From: Denitrovibrio sp.
GTDB taxonomy: Bacteria > Chrysiogenota > Deferribacteres > Deferribacterales > Geovibrionaceae
DNA length: 64,000 bases
NCBI GenBank assembly: GCA_002869185.1
Contig: PKTN01000001.1
Coordinates: 248,001-312,000 of the forward strand
Direction of reading: 5' to 3'
The position numbers and the translations under genes were made by a program. Under the pieces are notes generated by a model, which was not told the DNA's origin, ran no database searches, and saw only the letters and a list, made by a program, of their open reading frames with translations. This document shows, piece by piece, positions 35,988-44,504 of the stretch; within the stretch, counting starts at the first letter, position 1; the number at the start of each line of letters is the position of its first letter.

Positions 35988-36917
35988 ATGAGCAAACTTG
36001 GGTCAACCTTAAAGAATAAAAGAGAATCACTAGGTCTCGACGTAGATAGAGTTACTGAGGATACTAGAATTAGTGCTGACACTATATCAGTACTTGAGAA
36101 TGGCGACTATAAGTCTATGCCATCATATAACCACGCAAAAAATTTCGTAAAGAACTATGCTGAATACCTTAAGCTAGAGATGGATAAGGTTAATGAACTC
36201 TTTGATGAAGAGTGTGTTAAAGATGATTTTAATAGAGAAGTTAAATACGTCGCTGCTCCTGTTACAAAAGAGGAGGGGTCTTCTCCTTCCGCTTTAAGAT
36301 TTATAATTCCAATAATCATAATCGCTGTTATAGCCTTTTCAGGGTATAAAGTATTCCTTGCTATGCAAAAAGGGAAAGCACTTGAGAATCCAGTTAAAAT
36401 CGAGCAGAGCGAAGAAGTTAAAAAAGAGATAGATCAAGCTATAGACACCCCTGTTGACAAAAAAGATGTCAAAGAGGTTATTGAGAATATTAAAAAAGAG
36501 ACTGAAACACCTTCTACTACTAATATAGAAGATAAGGCTGAAACTGTTGAAGAACCTGCTAAAACTGAAAAGAAGGTAGAAAAGAATGAGACAGCCTCAC
36601 TCTCTGCTTTCCTTCCAGATGTTAATGAAGAACCTCTAACTGAAGCGAAGACTGTTATCGTAAACTTCTCTGATGTTTGTTGGGTACATATAAAAATTGA
36701 TGACAAAGAAGAGATGGACTTTATAGCTGAGAAAGGGAATCAGCGTGAGATCATCTTCCACGATAATTTCGTAATGGATATCGGTAACGCTGCGGTTGTT
36801 TCTCTTTCATATAACAACAGAACCATTGCTGGGCTGGGTGCTTACAAGCAACCTGTAAAAGGACTCAAGTTTACTGTAAATGATAAAGAAAGGCTTAAAT
36901 ACACATCAGTAAAATAA
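35988..36917 (+). CDS. RodZ-like helix-turn-helix membrane protein
   Basis: 309 residues. N-terminal Xre-type HTH (LKNKRESLGLDVDRVTEDTR, then MPSYNHAKNFVKNYAEYL) as in RodZ, a membrane segment at about 103-124 (IIPIIIIAVIAFSGYKVFLA), an acidic Lys/Glu-rich linker, and a C-terminal DUF4115 beta domain (VNFSDVCWVHIKID). RodZ links MreB to the elongation machinery, and mreB is present elsewhere in the window. AAGGCG precedes the ATG. Confidence 0.85.
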   Translation: MSKLGSTLKNKRESLGLDVDRVTEDTRISADTISVLENGDYKSMPSYNHAKNFVKNYAEYLKLEMDKVNELFDEECVKDDFNREVKYVAAPVTKEEGSSPSALRFIIPIIIIAVIAFSGYKVFLAMQKGKALENPVKIEQSEEVKKEIDQAIDTPVDKKDVKEVIENIKKETETPSTTNIEDKAETVEEPAKTEKKVEKNETASLSAFLPDVNEEPLTEAKTVIVNFSDVCWVHIKIDDKEEMDFIAEKGNQREIIFHDNFVMDIGNAAVVSLSYNNRTIAGLGAYKQPVKGLKFTVNDKERLKYTSVK

Positions 36918-36972
36918 AGCTTGCATTATCCCTTATCAATAATTATTATAATAAGACAATAAAGGTGTTTTT

Positions 36973-37791
36973 ATGCGTCAATATTCCGCGGCTATTTATG
37001 CCAACGAAAATTTGCTTTTAACAGAAGTACTTGAGAAGATAGAAGGTGATTTGCCTACCATAGGAATCAACGTTTATGGTAGCTCGCTTGCAGGTTCTGA
37101 AATATCTACTGCTACGGCAGAGTATGTTGTAGGTAAGGCTGAAAGTATTTCCGAAGAGGAAATTCTTATAGTTATATCTGACCCTCAGAATGATGTGGAA
37201 CACATAAGGAAGTTCGATGGAACAGTTATTGATATGACTGGTACTTTCGAGGGACTTATGGATGAAGTATACGTTGTTGAAGATCCTATCGTTTATATTT
37301 TAAATAGTGTTGCTAAAGATAAAGATAGTGTGGAAGCTGTGGCAACTTTACCAGCTGCTGTTTTTGGAAAGAGTGGGATAGATGACCTCTTAAGCCAAAC
37401 TAGAGAACTTTTTGCATTCTCTAATGCAGAAACAAAAGTTTTTGAGAACAGATTAGCATTTAATTTGTTTTTTTCTGATCTAGATCAAGGAATCTTATCT
37501 GGTTATAGGCAAAAGTTAAAACAAGAGACTGGTGTTGATGTGGACGTTCGCATGATAGCTGTCTCTACAGGATTTGTCCTTGACGTATATTTTAAAAAAG
37601 ATGTAAATAGTGATATTAAGTTTTCTGTTAGTCCTGATGAGTTCACAGAGAAACTGTCTGATATTATAGGCTTGGACAGTATAGTAAAACTTGCTGAGAC
37701 ACCTAACAGACTTAGTTTTACTGGGGACTATATACACACGATCGTTAGACAAATTATTGACGCACTTAAAGACATAACTGGAGAGGATTAA
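36973..37791 (+). CDS. degenerate aspartate-semialdehyde dehydrogenase-like (Usg-like) protein
   Basis: 272 residues. The second half resembles the dimerisation part of aspartate-semialdehyde dehydrogenase and its paralogue Usg: FGKSGIDDLLSQTRELF followed by FENRLAFNLFFSDLD. The N-terminal half keeps the overall spacing of a Rossmann fold (GSSLAGSEIS) but the nucleotide-binding glycine pattern is weak and I see no active-site Cys-Asn pair, so it is probably not an active dehydrogenase. The assignment is moderate. It ends one base into the IscS-like gene, in the run leading to iscU. Confidence 0.6.
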   Translation: MRQYSAAIYANENLLLTEVLEKIEGDLPTIGINVYGSSLAGSEISTATAEYVVGKAESISEEEILIVISDPQNDVEHIRKFDGTVIDMTGTFEGLMDEVYVVEDPIVYILNSVAKDKDSVEAVATLPAAVFGKSGIDDLLSQTRELFAFSNAETKVFENRLAFNLFFSDLDQGILSGYRQKLKQETGVDVDVRMIAVSTGFVLDVYFKKDVNSDIKFSVSPDEFTEKLSDIIGLDSIVKLAETPNRLSFTGDYIHTIVRQIIDALKDITGED

Positions 37792-38972
37792 TGATATATC
37801 TTGACAATGTAGCAGGAACTAAACCAGATCAGCGTGTTATCGACAAGATGATACCATATTTTACAGAGCATTATGGTAACCCAAGTGCTCACTTTTATCC
37901 TATCGGTCGTGAAGCTTTTGAAGCTATGGAAGCGGCTAGAGTTCAGGTTGCTGATTTTATCGGTGCAACTGCAGATGAAATAGTTTTTACCTCTAGTGGT
38001 ACAGAATCTAACAATCTTGCAATTAAAGGTTTTCTTAAGAATAGTGCAAATAAAGGTAAACATATTATCATTAGTGAAATCGAGCATTTTTCTGTTGATA
38101 CTGTGGTTACTAAGCTAATAAATGACGGTTACGAAATAACAAAACTTAAGGTCAATAAAGGCGGACTTGTAGATCCTGCTGATCTTGAGAAAGCTATCAA
38201 GGATGAAACAGTACTCGTTTCAATTCAGTATGTTAATCCAGAGATTGGAACTATACAGTATACTGAAGAGCTTGGAGCTATCTGTAAGGCTAAAGGGGTT
38301 ACATTTCATGTTGATGCCGTAGCTGCTGCTGGTTTTGTTGAGATAGACGTTAATAAGCTTAAATGCGATATGCTTTCTATAGCTTCTCAGAATTTCTTTG
38401 GTCCTAAAGGGGCTGCAGCTTTATACATTCGTGAGGGTGTTAAGGTTAGCGGACTTTTGGACGGTGGATTTCAGGAGAGGGGATACAGAAGTGGTACAGA
38501 GAACGTTCCTGCTATAGTTGGGATGGGACTCGCCGCGGAGATAGCTAAGGCCGAAATGGCAGAATATGTGCCAAAACTTGAGGCTATGCAAAAGAAACTT
38601 TGGGATGGACTTGGTGGTCTATTTGATTTCCTCCATTTCACTGGACACGATACACGCAGAAGACCAGGTCACGTTAGTTTTTGGATTGAGTACATCGAAG
38701 GTGAATCCCTTCTTATGTGGCTTTCTCTTAAAGGCTTTGCTTGTGCTAGTGGCTCTGCTTGTTCATCAAACATCCTTGCTGAGGATGAAGACGATTTAGT
38801 CGCTTCACCTGTTCTTACAGCTGTTGGTGTTCCAACAGATATCTGTGCAGGTTCATTGGGCATGTCAATGTCCAGATACAATACTTTAGAGGATATAGAC
38901 AAGGTTTTAGAGGTTATGCCTGAGACGGTACAGAAACTTTGTGAAATGTCCACTATGTACAATCAAAAATAA
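37791..38972 (+). CDS. IscS/NifS-like protein lacking the PLP lysine
   Basis: 393 residues, full-length cysteine desulfurase fold (YLDNVAGTKP, TSSGTESNNLA, HVDA with Asp175). At the PLP site the usual SxHK-GPKG reads SIASQNFFGPKG: His is Q200 and the Schiff-base Lys is N201 (codon AAT at 38391-38393). The Arg that binds the substrate carboxylate is G357 (SLGMSMSR), and the usual Gln beside the cofactor ring is Ala. The mobile-loop Cys is kept: SACSS with C324, and C318 nearby. It cannot be a normal desulfurase. Archaeoglobus fulgidus IscS, which also lacks this Lys and binds IscU, is the known parallel. It starts on the last base of the previous gene, and iscU follows 24 bases downstream. Confidence 0.9.
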   Translation: MIYLDNVAGTKPDQRVIDKMIPYFTEHYGNPSAHFYPIGREAFEAMEAARVQVADFIGATADEIVFTSSGTESNNLAIKGFLKNSANKGKHIIISEIEHFSVDTVVTKLINDGYEITKLKVNKGGLVDPADLEKAIKDETVLVSIQYVNPEIGTIQYTEELGAICKAKGVTFHVDAVAAAGFVEIDVNKLKCDMLSIASQNFFGPKGAAALYIREGVKVSGLLDGGFQERGYRSGTENVPAIVGMGLAAEIAKAEMAEYVPKLEAMQKKLWDGLGGLFDFLHFTGHDTRRRPGHVSFWIEYIEGESLLMWLSLKGFACASGSACSSNILAEDEDDLVASPVLTAVGVPTDICAGSLGMSMSRYNTLEDIDKVLEVMPETVQKLCEMSTMYNQK

Positions 38973-38996
38973 ATACAGGATATTCAGGAGGATATA

Positions 38997-39431
38997 ATGG
39001 CTAAAGGACCATATAGCGAAACAGTAATGGATCACTTCATGAACCCAAGAAATATGGGCGAAATTGAAGATGCAAATGGCGTCGGAGAAGTTGGAAACCC
39101 AGCTTGTGGCGACGTTATGAAGATTTTCCTTAAGATCGACGATAACAACATTGTAGAAGATGTTAAATTTAAAACTTTTGGTTGCGGTGCTGCTATCGCC
39201 TCCAGCTCAATGGCTACTGAGCTCATGATAGGCAAAAGTGTTGAAGAACTCCTTCAGCTTACTAATGACGCTATCGTTGACGCTCTTGGTGGTCTTCCTC
39301 CTGCGAAGATTCACTGCTCTGTTATGGCAGAAGAAGCTATCGAAGACGCTCTCAGAAACTTTTACAAGAGTAAAGGTAAAGATGATAGTATCGTTGATGA
39401 GATGAAAGCAAAAATTACAAAAGAAAATTAA
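38997..39431 (+). CDS. iscU: Fe-S cluster assembly scaffold IscU
   Basis: 144 residues. Ligand residues are all present: C37 and D39 in NPACGD, C63 in TFGCGAAIASS and C107 in KIHCSVMAEEA. It carries nascent iron-sulfur clusters to acceptors. GGAGG precedes the ATG. It lies between the lysine-less IscS homologue and nfu, so the IscS-like protein is likely to bind it. A short charged C-terminal tail follows the core. Confidence 0.95.
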   Translation: MAKGPYSETVMDHFMNPRNMGEIEDANGVGEVGNPACGDVMKIFLKIDDNNIVEDVKFKTFGCGAAIASSSMATELMIGKSVEELLQLTNDAIVDALGGLPPAKIHCSVMAEEAIEDALRNFYKSKGKDDSIVDEMKAKITKEN

Positions 39432-39446
39432 TCGGAGGATATATAT

Positions 39447-39674
39447 ATGAGCCTTAAAGAAAGAGTAGAGGAAGTTCTCGACCAAGTAAGACCAACACTT
39501 CAGGCAGATGGTGGAGATATTGACCTCCTTGACGTAACAGATGATGGTATTGTTAAAGTTCAACTTACAGGCGCTTGCGGGTCTTGCCCATTCAGCACAA
39601 TGACTCTTAAGCATGGTGTTGAAGCTAGACTTAAGGATATGATTCCTGAAGTTAAAGAAGTTGTTGCAATATAG
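39447..39674 (+). CDS. NifU C-terminal-domain protein (Nfu)
   Basis: 75 residues, a stand-alone Nfu domain. The cluster-binding CxxC is C44-G-S-C47 in [17 protein letters not shown]. It transfers Fe-S clusters, bound between two monomers, to target proteins. GGAGG precedes the ATG, 15 bases after iscU, and a strong terminator closes the long operon. Confidence 0.95.
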   Translation: MSLKERVEEVLDQVRPTLQADGGDIDLLDVTDDGIVKVQLTGACGSCPFSTMTLKHGVEARLKDMIPEVKEVVAI

Positions 39675-39710
39675 ATTATTTCGTTAAAAAACGATGATTT
39701 AGAACAAGAT

Positions 39711-39738
39711 AAAAGGGAACCGAAAGGTTCCCTTTTTT
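39711..39738 (+). terminator. terminator after nfu
   Basis: AAAAGGGAACC (39711-39721) pairs with GGTTCCCTTTT around a GAAA tetraloop and continues into T residues to 39738. Confidence 0.92.
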
Positions 39739-39765
39739 ATTATTTAGATTAAACTACTGTGATAT

Positions 39766-39940
39766 AAAATTCTAATATTTAATAGTGATTTAGGATAAAT
39801 CACACGGAGAGCTCCGTAGCAGAGTTTATCTCTGTGCAGGAGTCAGCGTAGTGAGAGCGTAGGCGAATAAATTCGCCTCAGCGAGTATTAGAATTTTCTA
39901 GGACAGGAAAATTCTAATTATTTAATAGTGATTTAAGGAT
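39766..39940. repeat. nested palindromic element with flanking near-direct repeats, copy 2
   Basis: Nearly the whole gap is inverted repeats: GTGATTTA-GGA-TAAATCAC (39785-39803), ACGGAG-AG-CTCCGT (39804-39817), AGGCGAAT-AA-ATTCGCCT (39861-39878) and ATTAGAATTTTC with GAAAATTCTAAT around 39887-39919. A 31-base block at 39766-39796 recurs with two single-base gaps at 39908-39940, where it is the 3-prime end of the CBS gene, so that end has been duplicated. TATTAGAATTTT near 39886-39897 and AAAATTCTAATA near 39766 are terminal inverted repeats. A MITE- or REP-like insertion is inferred. Confidence 0.7.
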
Positions 39941-40327
39941 GTCGCCAAGGCTGACTATACCTATAAGGTGACCACTGTCATCTACAACGGGGAGTCTGTG
40001 TCTATATTTCTCTAGCACTAGTTTCGCAGCATCTTTAACATCTTTGTCGGCAGTTATATTTGTTGAGGGTATACACATAACACGCTTTATAGGTTCGTTA
40101 GTAAGCTCACGTACATCAACTAAAGGGATGTATTGTGCTTCATTTAGTATGTCAGGTAGTGCTCTTGCCACATCAGTCTCACTGAAAGTTCCTAGAACTT
40201 TTTTATTTTTATCAACAACAGGTAGCCCTGAAACATTCTTTTTTCTCATTTTAAGTATGACTTCTTTTATCGTTTCATCAGGACCTGCGGTCAATGGGTC
40301 TTTTGTCATTATCTCTGAAATCTTCAT
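39914..40327 (-). CDS. CBS-domain pair protein
   Basis: 137 residues, two CBS motifs forming one Bateman module: SEIMTKDPLTAGPDETIKEV and VSGLPVVDKNKKVLG in the first, RVMCIPSTNITADKDVKDAA and HRLPVVDDSGHLIGIVSLGD in the second. Such modules bind AMP, ATP or SAM. It lies 15 bases behind the acetyl-CoA synthetase-like gene, so an adenylate-sensing partner role is plausible. Its stop codon is inside the duplicated block of the repeat element. Confidence 0.9.
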   Translation of the reverse strand: MKISEIMTKDPLTAGPDETIKEVILKMRKKNVSGLPVVDKNKKVLGTFSETDVARALPDILNEAQYIPLVDVRELTNEPIKRVMCIPSTNITADKDVKDAAKLVLEKYRHRLPVVDDSGHLIGIVSLGDILKSLLNN

Positions 40328-40342
40328 CTCAAATATCTCCTT

Positions 40343-42229
40343 TTACATCTGCATAGCAATTTCTTTCAGCAGATCACGAAGAATTATACCATCAGGTGAT
40401 TTAGGGATAGTTCTTGAGAACCTTATTTCACCAGGCAGGGCAACTTCTCCTATCTCGTCTAATATGGTTTCCCGAATCTCTCTAACAGTCTGGTCGTGAT
40501 AACTCTCGTCTATTTGCTTTTTCAAAACGCAGAAAGCAATAAGCTTTTCACCACGTTTCTCGTCATTAATGTTTATTAAAGCACATTCTTTGATATTTTC
40601 ATACTTTTTAACAGCTTCTTCTATCTCTACAAGACTGAGTCGCTTACCATTAATATGTAGAACATCGTCTAAGCGTCCTGTCAGTATCATGTTGCCGTTT
40701 TCATTGAATTTACCACCGTCACCAGTGCTGAAATAAGCTTTATTATTAGACTCTTTCCAATAAATACTTTCGAATATCCCTGGCTGGTTGTATATACTTG
40801 TAGCCAAAGATGGGAAAGGTGCTTTTAACACAAGTTCACCCTGTTTATCAACATCAGATATGAATTTCTTAGTAGTTTTATCCATAAGTATAGCAGGGAC
40901 AGTAGGTAACGCCTTAGAGACAGTGCCATATTCAAGGTCGCCCAAACCAGGAATAGGGGCATAAATTGCTCCACCAGCTTCTGTGAGAGAATAGACATCT
41001 ATAAAAGCGGCTTTATTTTTGAAAAGTTTAGAAGCTGCCCATTCAAGCTGCTCTTCTTTAAGTTTCTCTCCACCAGTAGCAACTAGCTCTACACTCTTTA
41101 TATCTCTAAAAACTTTCTTCTTTTGAGCTGCGTTCATGAGTGATTTGAGCATGGCAGGGGTGGTGTATAGTTTATTTACATTGAATTTATCACAGATGTC
41201 ATAAAATTTTGTAGCATTATCAGTATCAATAGTGTCTTCATGTATAAGTACTGTCTGACCAGCCATCAACGGACCATATATCAAGTATGAGTGACCTGTT
41301 ATCCATGATATGTCAGCTGTACACCAGTATGTATCCGTAGGTTTAGTGTCGAATATCAGTAAATAAGATATATAAGCCCATAAAAGATAACCACCGTAGG
41401 AGAAGGTGAGCGCTTTGGGCTCAGACATGTTTGTAGACGTGTAGAGCATGAACATGTCATCTTCGCCACCATGAGGTTCATATGGGAGTGCATTTGCGTT
41501 AGAATGCTTCTCATCGGAGATAAGGTCATGGTACCAAAGATCTCTAAGCGGTTTCATGTGTACCCGTTTTCTTGTGCGTTCTACTACGATGCAAAACTTT
41601 GGCTCTTCTTCAACTTTAGTAAGTGCACTATCGAGCTTCTCTTTCATTTTGACGTAACCACCAGTGATAGATTCATCTGTAGTTACAACTATTTTAGGTT
41701 TGCAGTCATTTATTCTGTCTGCTAATGATTCAGCTGAGTAACTAGCATGGTAAACAACGTGGACGGCACCTAATTTTGTGCAGGCTAGCATGAATATAAC
41801 TAGCTCTGGAATATTCGGCATATGAAGCATTATTTTATCGCCACGCTTAACGCCTAGTTTACGCATAGCTGATGCAGTTTTAATAACGTCAGAGAATAGT
41901 GACTGGTAGGTATAGACTTTTTGTACCCCATCAGCACCAATCCATATGATCGCAGCTTTGTTCTTTTTATAGCTAGTAAGGTGTTTTCTGAGGATGTTCT
42001 TAAGGGGGCATATCTTCCCACCTTTAAAGAATTTGTAACCATTCTTATGGTCACCGCTCGAAACACTGGAAAACGGCTCTTCCCAAATAAGATATCTATT
42101 TGCCAGGAAGCTATATGCTTTATCATAATTGTCACCAAAAGAGAGTATCTCGTTGATATCTTCTTTTGTCATGCCAACTCTTTCGAATTGATTAAAATTT
42201 TTGTAAAGTTCTCTAATATATAAACTCAT
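40343..42229 (-). CDS. acetyl-CoA synthetase-like protein with degenerate active site
   Basis: 628 residues, near the usual length. Most ACS landmarks are clear: WCTADISWITGHSYLIYGPL, YFSTGDGGKF, GRLDDVLHINGKRL. But the ATP P-loop, normally TSGSTGKPKG, reads TSTNMSEPKA at about 264-273, with the glycines lost, and the C-terminal PKTRSGK reads PKSPDGI, with Ile615 in place of the catalytic (and acetylation-target) Lys. Adenylation of acetate is therefore doubtful. GAGG lies ahead of the ATG, and the CBS-pair gene follows 15 bases later. The symporter locus is nearby. Confidence 0.88.
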   Translation of the reverse strand: MSLYIRELYKNFNQFERVGMTKEDINEILSFGDNYDKAYSFLANRYLIWEEPFSSVSSGDHKNGYKFFKGGKICPLKNILRKHLTSYKKNKAAIIWIGADGVQKVYTYQSLFSDVIKTASAMRKLGVKRGDKIMLHMPNIPELVIFMLACTKLGAVHVVYHASYSAESLADRINDCKPKIVVTTDESITGGYVKMKEKLDSALTKVEEEPKFCIVVERTRKRVHMKPLRDLWYHDLISDEKHSNANALPYEPHGGEDDMFMLYTSTNMSEPKALTFSYGGYLLWAYISYLLIFDTKPTDTYWCTADISWITGHSYLIYGPLMAGQTVLIHEDTIDTDNATKFYDICDKFNVNKLYTTPAMLKSLMNAAQKKKVFRDIKSVELVATGGEKLKEEQLEWAASKLFKNKAAFIDVYSLTEAGGAIYAPIPGLGDLEYGTVSKALPTVPAILMDKTTKKFISDVDKQGELVLKAPFPSLATSIYNQPGIFESIYWKESNNKAYFSTGDGGKFNENGNMILTGRLDDVLHINGKRLSLVEIEEAVKKYENIKECALININDEKRGEKLIAFCVLKKQIDESYHDQTVREIRETILDEIGEVALPGEIRFSRTIPKSPDGIILRDLLKEIAMQM

Positions 42230-42434
42230 AGTTTACCTCTTATAAACAGGTGATATATAAATATAACATTATTTTACTCTATGTCTATATGTGATCTTTA
42301 AAATAATTACCTGTTTCAATATAACAAACAATAGTTATATATGGTTTTTTAATATTTATCTGCCGTTGTAAAGTATCAGTAAAGATGTGTTATGGTTTTT
42401 ATCTTAAAAATAAACATTACTTATAATATAATGA

Positions 42435-42454
42435 GGTTTATACGAATATAAACC
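42435..42454 (-). terminator. hairpin after the DUF294 gene
   Basis: GGTTTATA and TATAAACC are perfect arms around CGAA (TTCG on the minus strand) just downstream of the DUF294 protein stop. It lacks a clear T run, so termination is only probable. Confidence 0.4.
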
Positions 42455-42472
42455 CCATTGTGAAAAATTAGC

Positions 42473-44392
42473 TTATCTACCTACAATCTTAGAAAAGTGT
42501 CTTCTTGTGGAGTCTTGAAGCTTATTTGCGACCTTAAAAGCTTCTTTTAAAAGATCTGTCTCTTCATCTGTAAGTTCTTTTGGATCTAAGAAATGACTAG
42601 GGAATTCGCCTTGGTCAATCAATTTTATTTCGTTTTGTAGACGAAGATAAGTGAAAGACTCAAATGCTGCCTTTATATGCTCAACAGTTGCTTTATTGAA
42701 TAGTTTGAGTTCTTGTAGTTTATCAAGTCTATCAAGAGTAGTTATAGCGTGGAACCCTTGCTGTAGGGTAAACATTCTTATACAGTCAACCACGAAAATA
42801 CTACCATTCTCTTTAAGTGATATCTTTCCTTTATGCTCTTTTTCGCTGTGTGTGATAAAGCGACCGAGTAGGTTCAGAGGAACCTTATGTTTAAAATCTA
42901 GCTCCATCATCTGGAATAGGAATAGAGGATTAGCATTGATTTGTTGATGGACAATCTCTCTGAGGCTATCACAAAGATGAGATTCGCCAGCGATAGGCAT
43001 AAAATCAAAGAATATAGATGAGTAACGTACTTTTTGAGGTTCAGGAACACGGATCCAACTAGAAACACGCTCTTTCCACTCGGCTAATCTACCCCTCCAT
43101 AGTGGATTACTAGCCATAACGTTGCCTTTGCAAAGCGGGTAACCTATATGGTCGAGAGATTTTACAAGTCGATCTGCAAAAGGTACAAAAAATGCATCTA
43201 CGGATTCAACTAGCTCATCAGGAAAATCTTCATAAAGGAAGCCGTTGTCTTGGTCAGGTCCAAGTAGCATCTCTTTGCGACCACCACTGCCCATAATAAG
43301 GAAGCAGAATCTAATATAAGGTTGAACGAATCCGTCAGCTATCATAGATTCCATTTCTAGCTCAAAGCATCTTTTGATTATACTGTGATGAATGTATGAG
43401 AGAATTTCCATCGTCTCAACGTGTGATCGATTTTCAATTATAAGCACTCTAGCGACGTTAGTAATCTCGCTTCGTATATTTTTAAGATCTTCTATACCAT
43501 TAGCTTCATGTGCACTACCAACTAACATCATAGATTTCTGACTACGGAACTTCATAAGGTCTTGTTGGGATACAATACCAACAATTGTTCCACCGTCTAA
43601 AATAGGTAGATGGCGCAAGCTGTGGGTAACCATAAACGTTGCGGCCTCAAACATATATGTATCAGGAGCCATAAAAAATGGCTTAGGAGTCATTATATCG
43701 GCTGCTGTAGAGTGTTTTAAGCAGTCTATAGTGTCTTTAGCTAGTACTTTTCTTACTAGATCTCTTTCAGTTACAATGCCTAACATTTTGTTTTTATCAT
43801 CAGCGACTACAAGTGCTGATATACCCAGCTCTGACATTTTGAAAGCAATGTCTCTGACAGTAGTATCTGGTGAACAGGTCTCAACTGGTTTTGACATGAT
43901 CTCATGTAATTGTTTTTGGAAAGGGTAGGCTTCGGTCTGGGCGATAGGATCCATAGAGTTTCGCCCAACCATATCTTTATACAACTTACGAATTTGGGAA
44001 TAGATTGCTTTATTAAAGTATTTAGAGATCGTAGGGTAGTTGAGAGAAAGCTTAGTGAGAAGCTCCTCTGGTATAAGCAAGCAAGTAGACGGTTCTGCTG
44101 TTCTTGCTCCTGCTGTATAGCCTTCTTTGGTAAATATAGGTGTCCAGCCAAAGAATCCACCAGGTTTCCTGTAATCAACAATCATCTCAACACCAGAAGA
44201 TGTTTCAGCAATAATTTCAATCTGCCCTTGTTGGATATAGTAAAGATATCCAGTTGGCTCATCTTTTTGGGTGAAAATAATTGTGTCAGCAGGGTATTCA
44301 ACAAATTTTGAAGCAGATTCGATTTCAACTACTACCTCTTTGGGCAGTTGGTTAAATGGTTCATAATCAAATATTCTTTTTGAACTTGTCAT
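42473..44392 (-). CDS. cNMP-binding/CBS/DUF294 nucleotidyltransferase-like protein
   Basis: 639 residues. Cyclic-nucleotide-binding fold at about 15-130 (GYLYYIQQGQIEII, GGFFGWTP), CBS pair at about 160-285 (MSKPVETCSPDTTVRDIAFK, MTPKPFFMAPDTYMFEA), then the DUF294 GlnD-like nucleotidyltransferase domain with GSGGRKEMLLGPDQDNGFLY and a C-terminal DUF294_C helical domain. Proteins of this kind are frequent neighbours of VC_2705-type symporters, as here, and probably regulate uptake. It is the same strand and downstream of the symporter operon, after a terminator. Confidence 0.9.
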   Translation of the reverse strand: MTSSKRIFDYEPFNQLPKEVVVEIESASKFVEYPADTIIFTQKDEPTGYLYYIQQGQIEIIAETSSGVEMIVDYRKPGGFFGWTPIFTKEGYTAGARTAEPSTCLLIPEELLTKLSLNYPTISKYFNKAIYSQIRKLYKDMVGRNSMDPIAQTEAYPFQKQLHEIMSKPVETCSPDTTVRDIAFKMSELGISALVVADDKNKMLGIVTERDLVRKVLAKDTIDCLKHSTAADIMTPKPFFMAPDTYMFEAATFMVTHSLRHLPILDGGTIVGIVSQQDLMKFRSQKSMMLVGSAHEANGIEDLKNIRSEITNVARVLIIENRSHVETMEILSYIHHSIIKRCFELEMESMIADGFVQPYIRFCFLIMGSGGRKEMLLGPDQDNGFLYEDFPDELVESVDAFFVPFADRLVKSLDHIGYPLCKGNVMASNPLWRGRLAEWKERVSSWIRVPEPQKVRYSSIFFDFMPIAGESHLCDSLREIVHQQINANPLFLFQMMELDFKHKVPLNLLGRFITHSEKEHKGKISLKENGSIFVVDCIRMFTLQQGFHAITTLDRLDKLQELKLFNKATVEHIKAAFESFTYLRLQNEIKLIDQGEFPSHFLDPKELTDEETDLLKEAFKVANKLQDSTRRHFSKIVGR

Positions 44393-44430
44393 AATTGTTA
44401 ACCTAATAAAAGTATTTACACAATTATAAC

Positions 44431-44459
44431 AAAAAAAGTCTCCCGAAGGAGACCTTTTT
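44431..44459 (-). terminator. terminator upstream of the DUF294 gene
   Basis: On the minus strand GTCTCC-TTCG-GGAGAC (44453-44438) is followed by seven T residues. It closes the transcript of the membrane protein at 44505-44876. Confidence 0.85.
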
Positions 44460-44504
44460 ACTGTAAAGAATTAAAAAGTTAAAAAAATGGTTATATTTAG
44501 GAGT

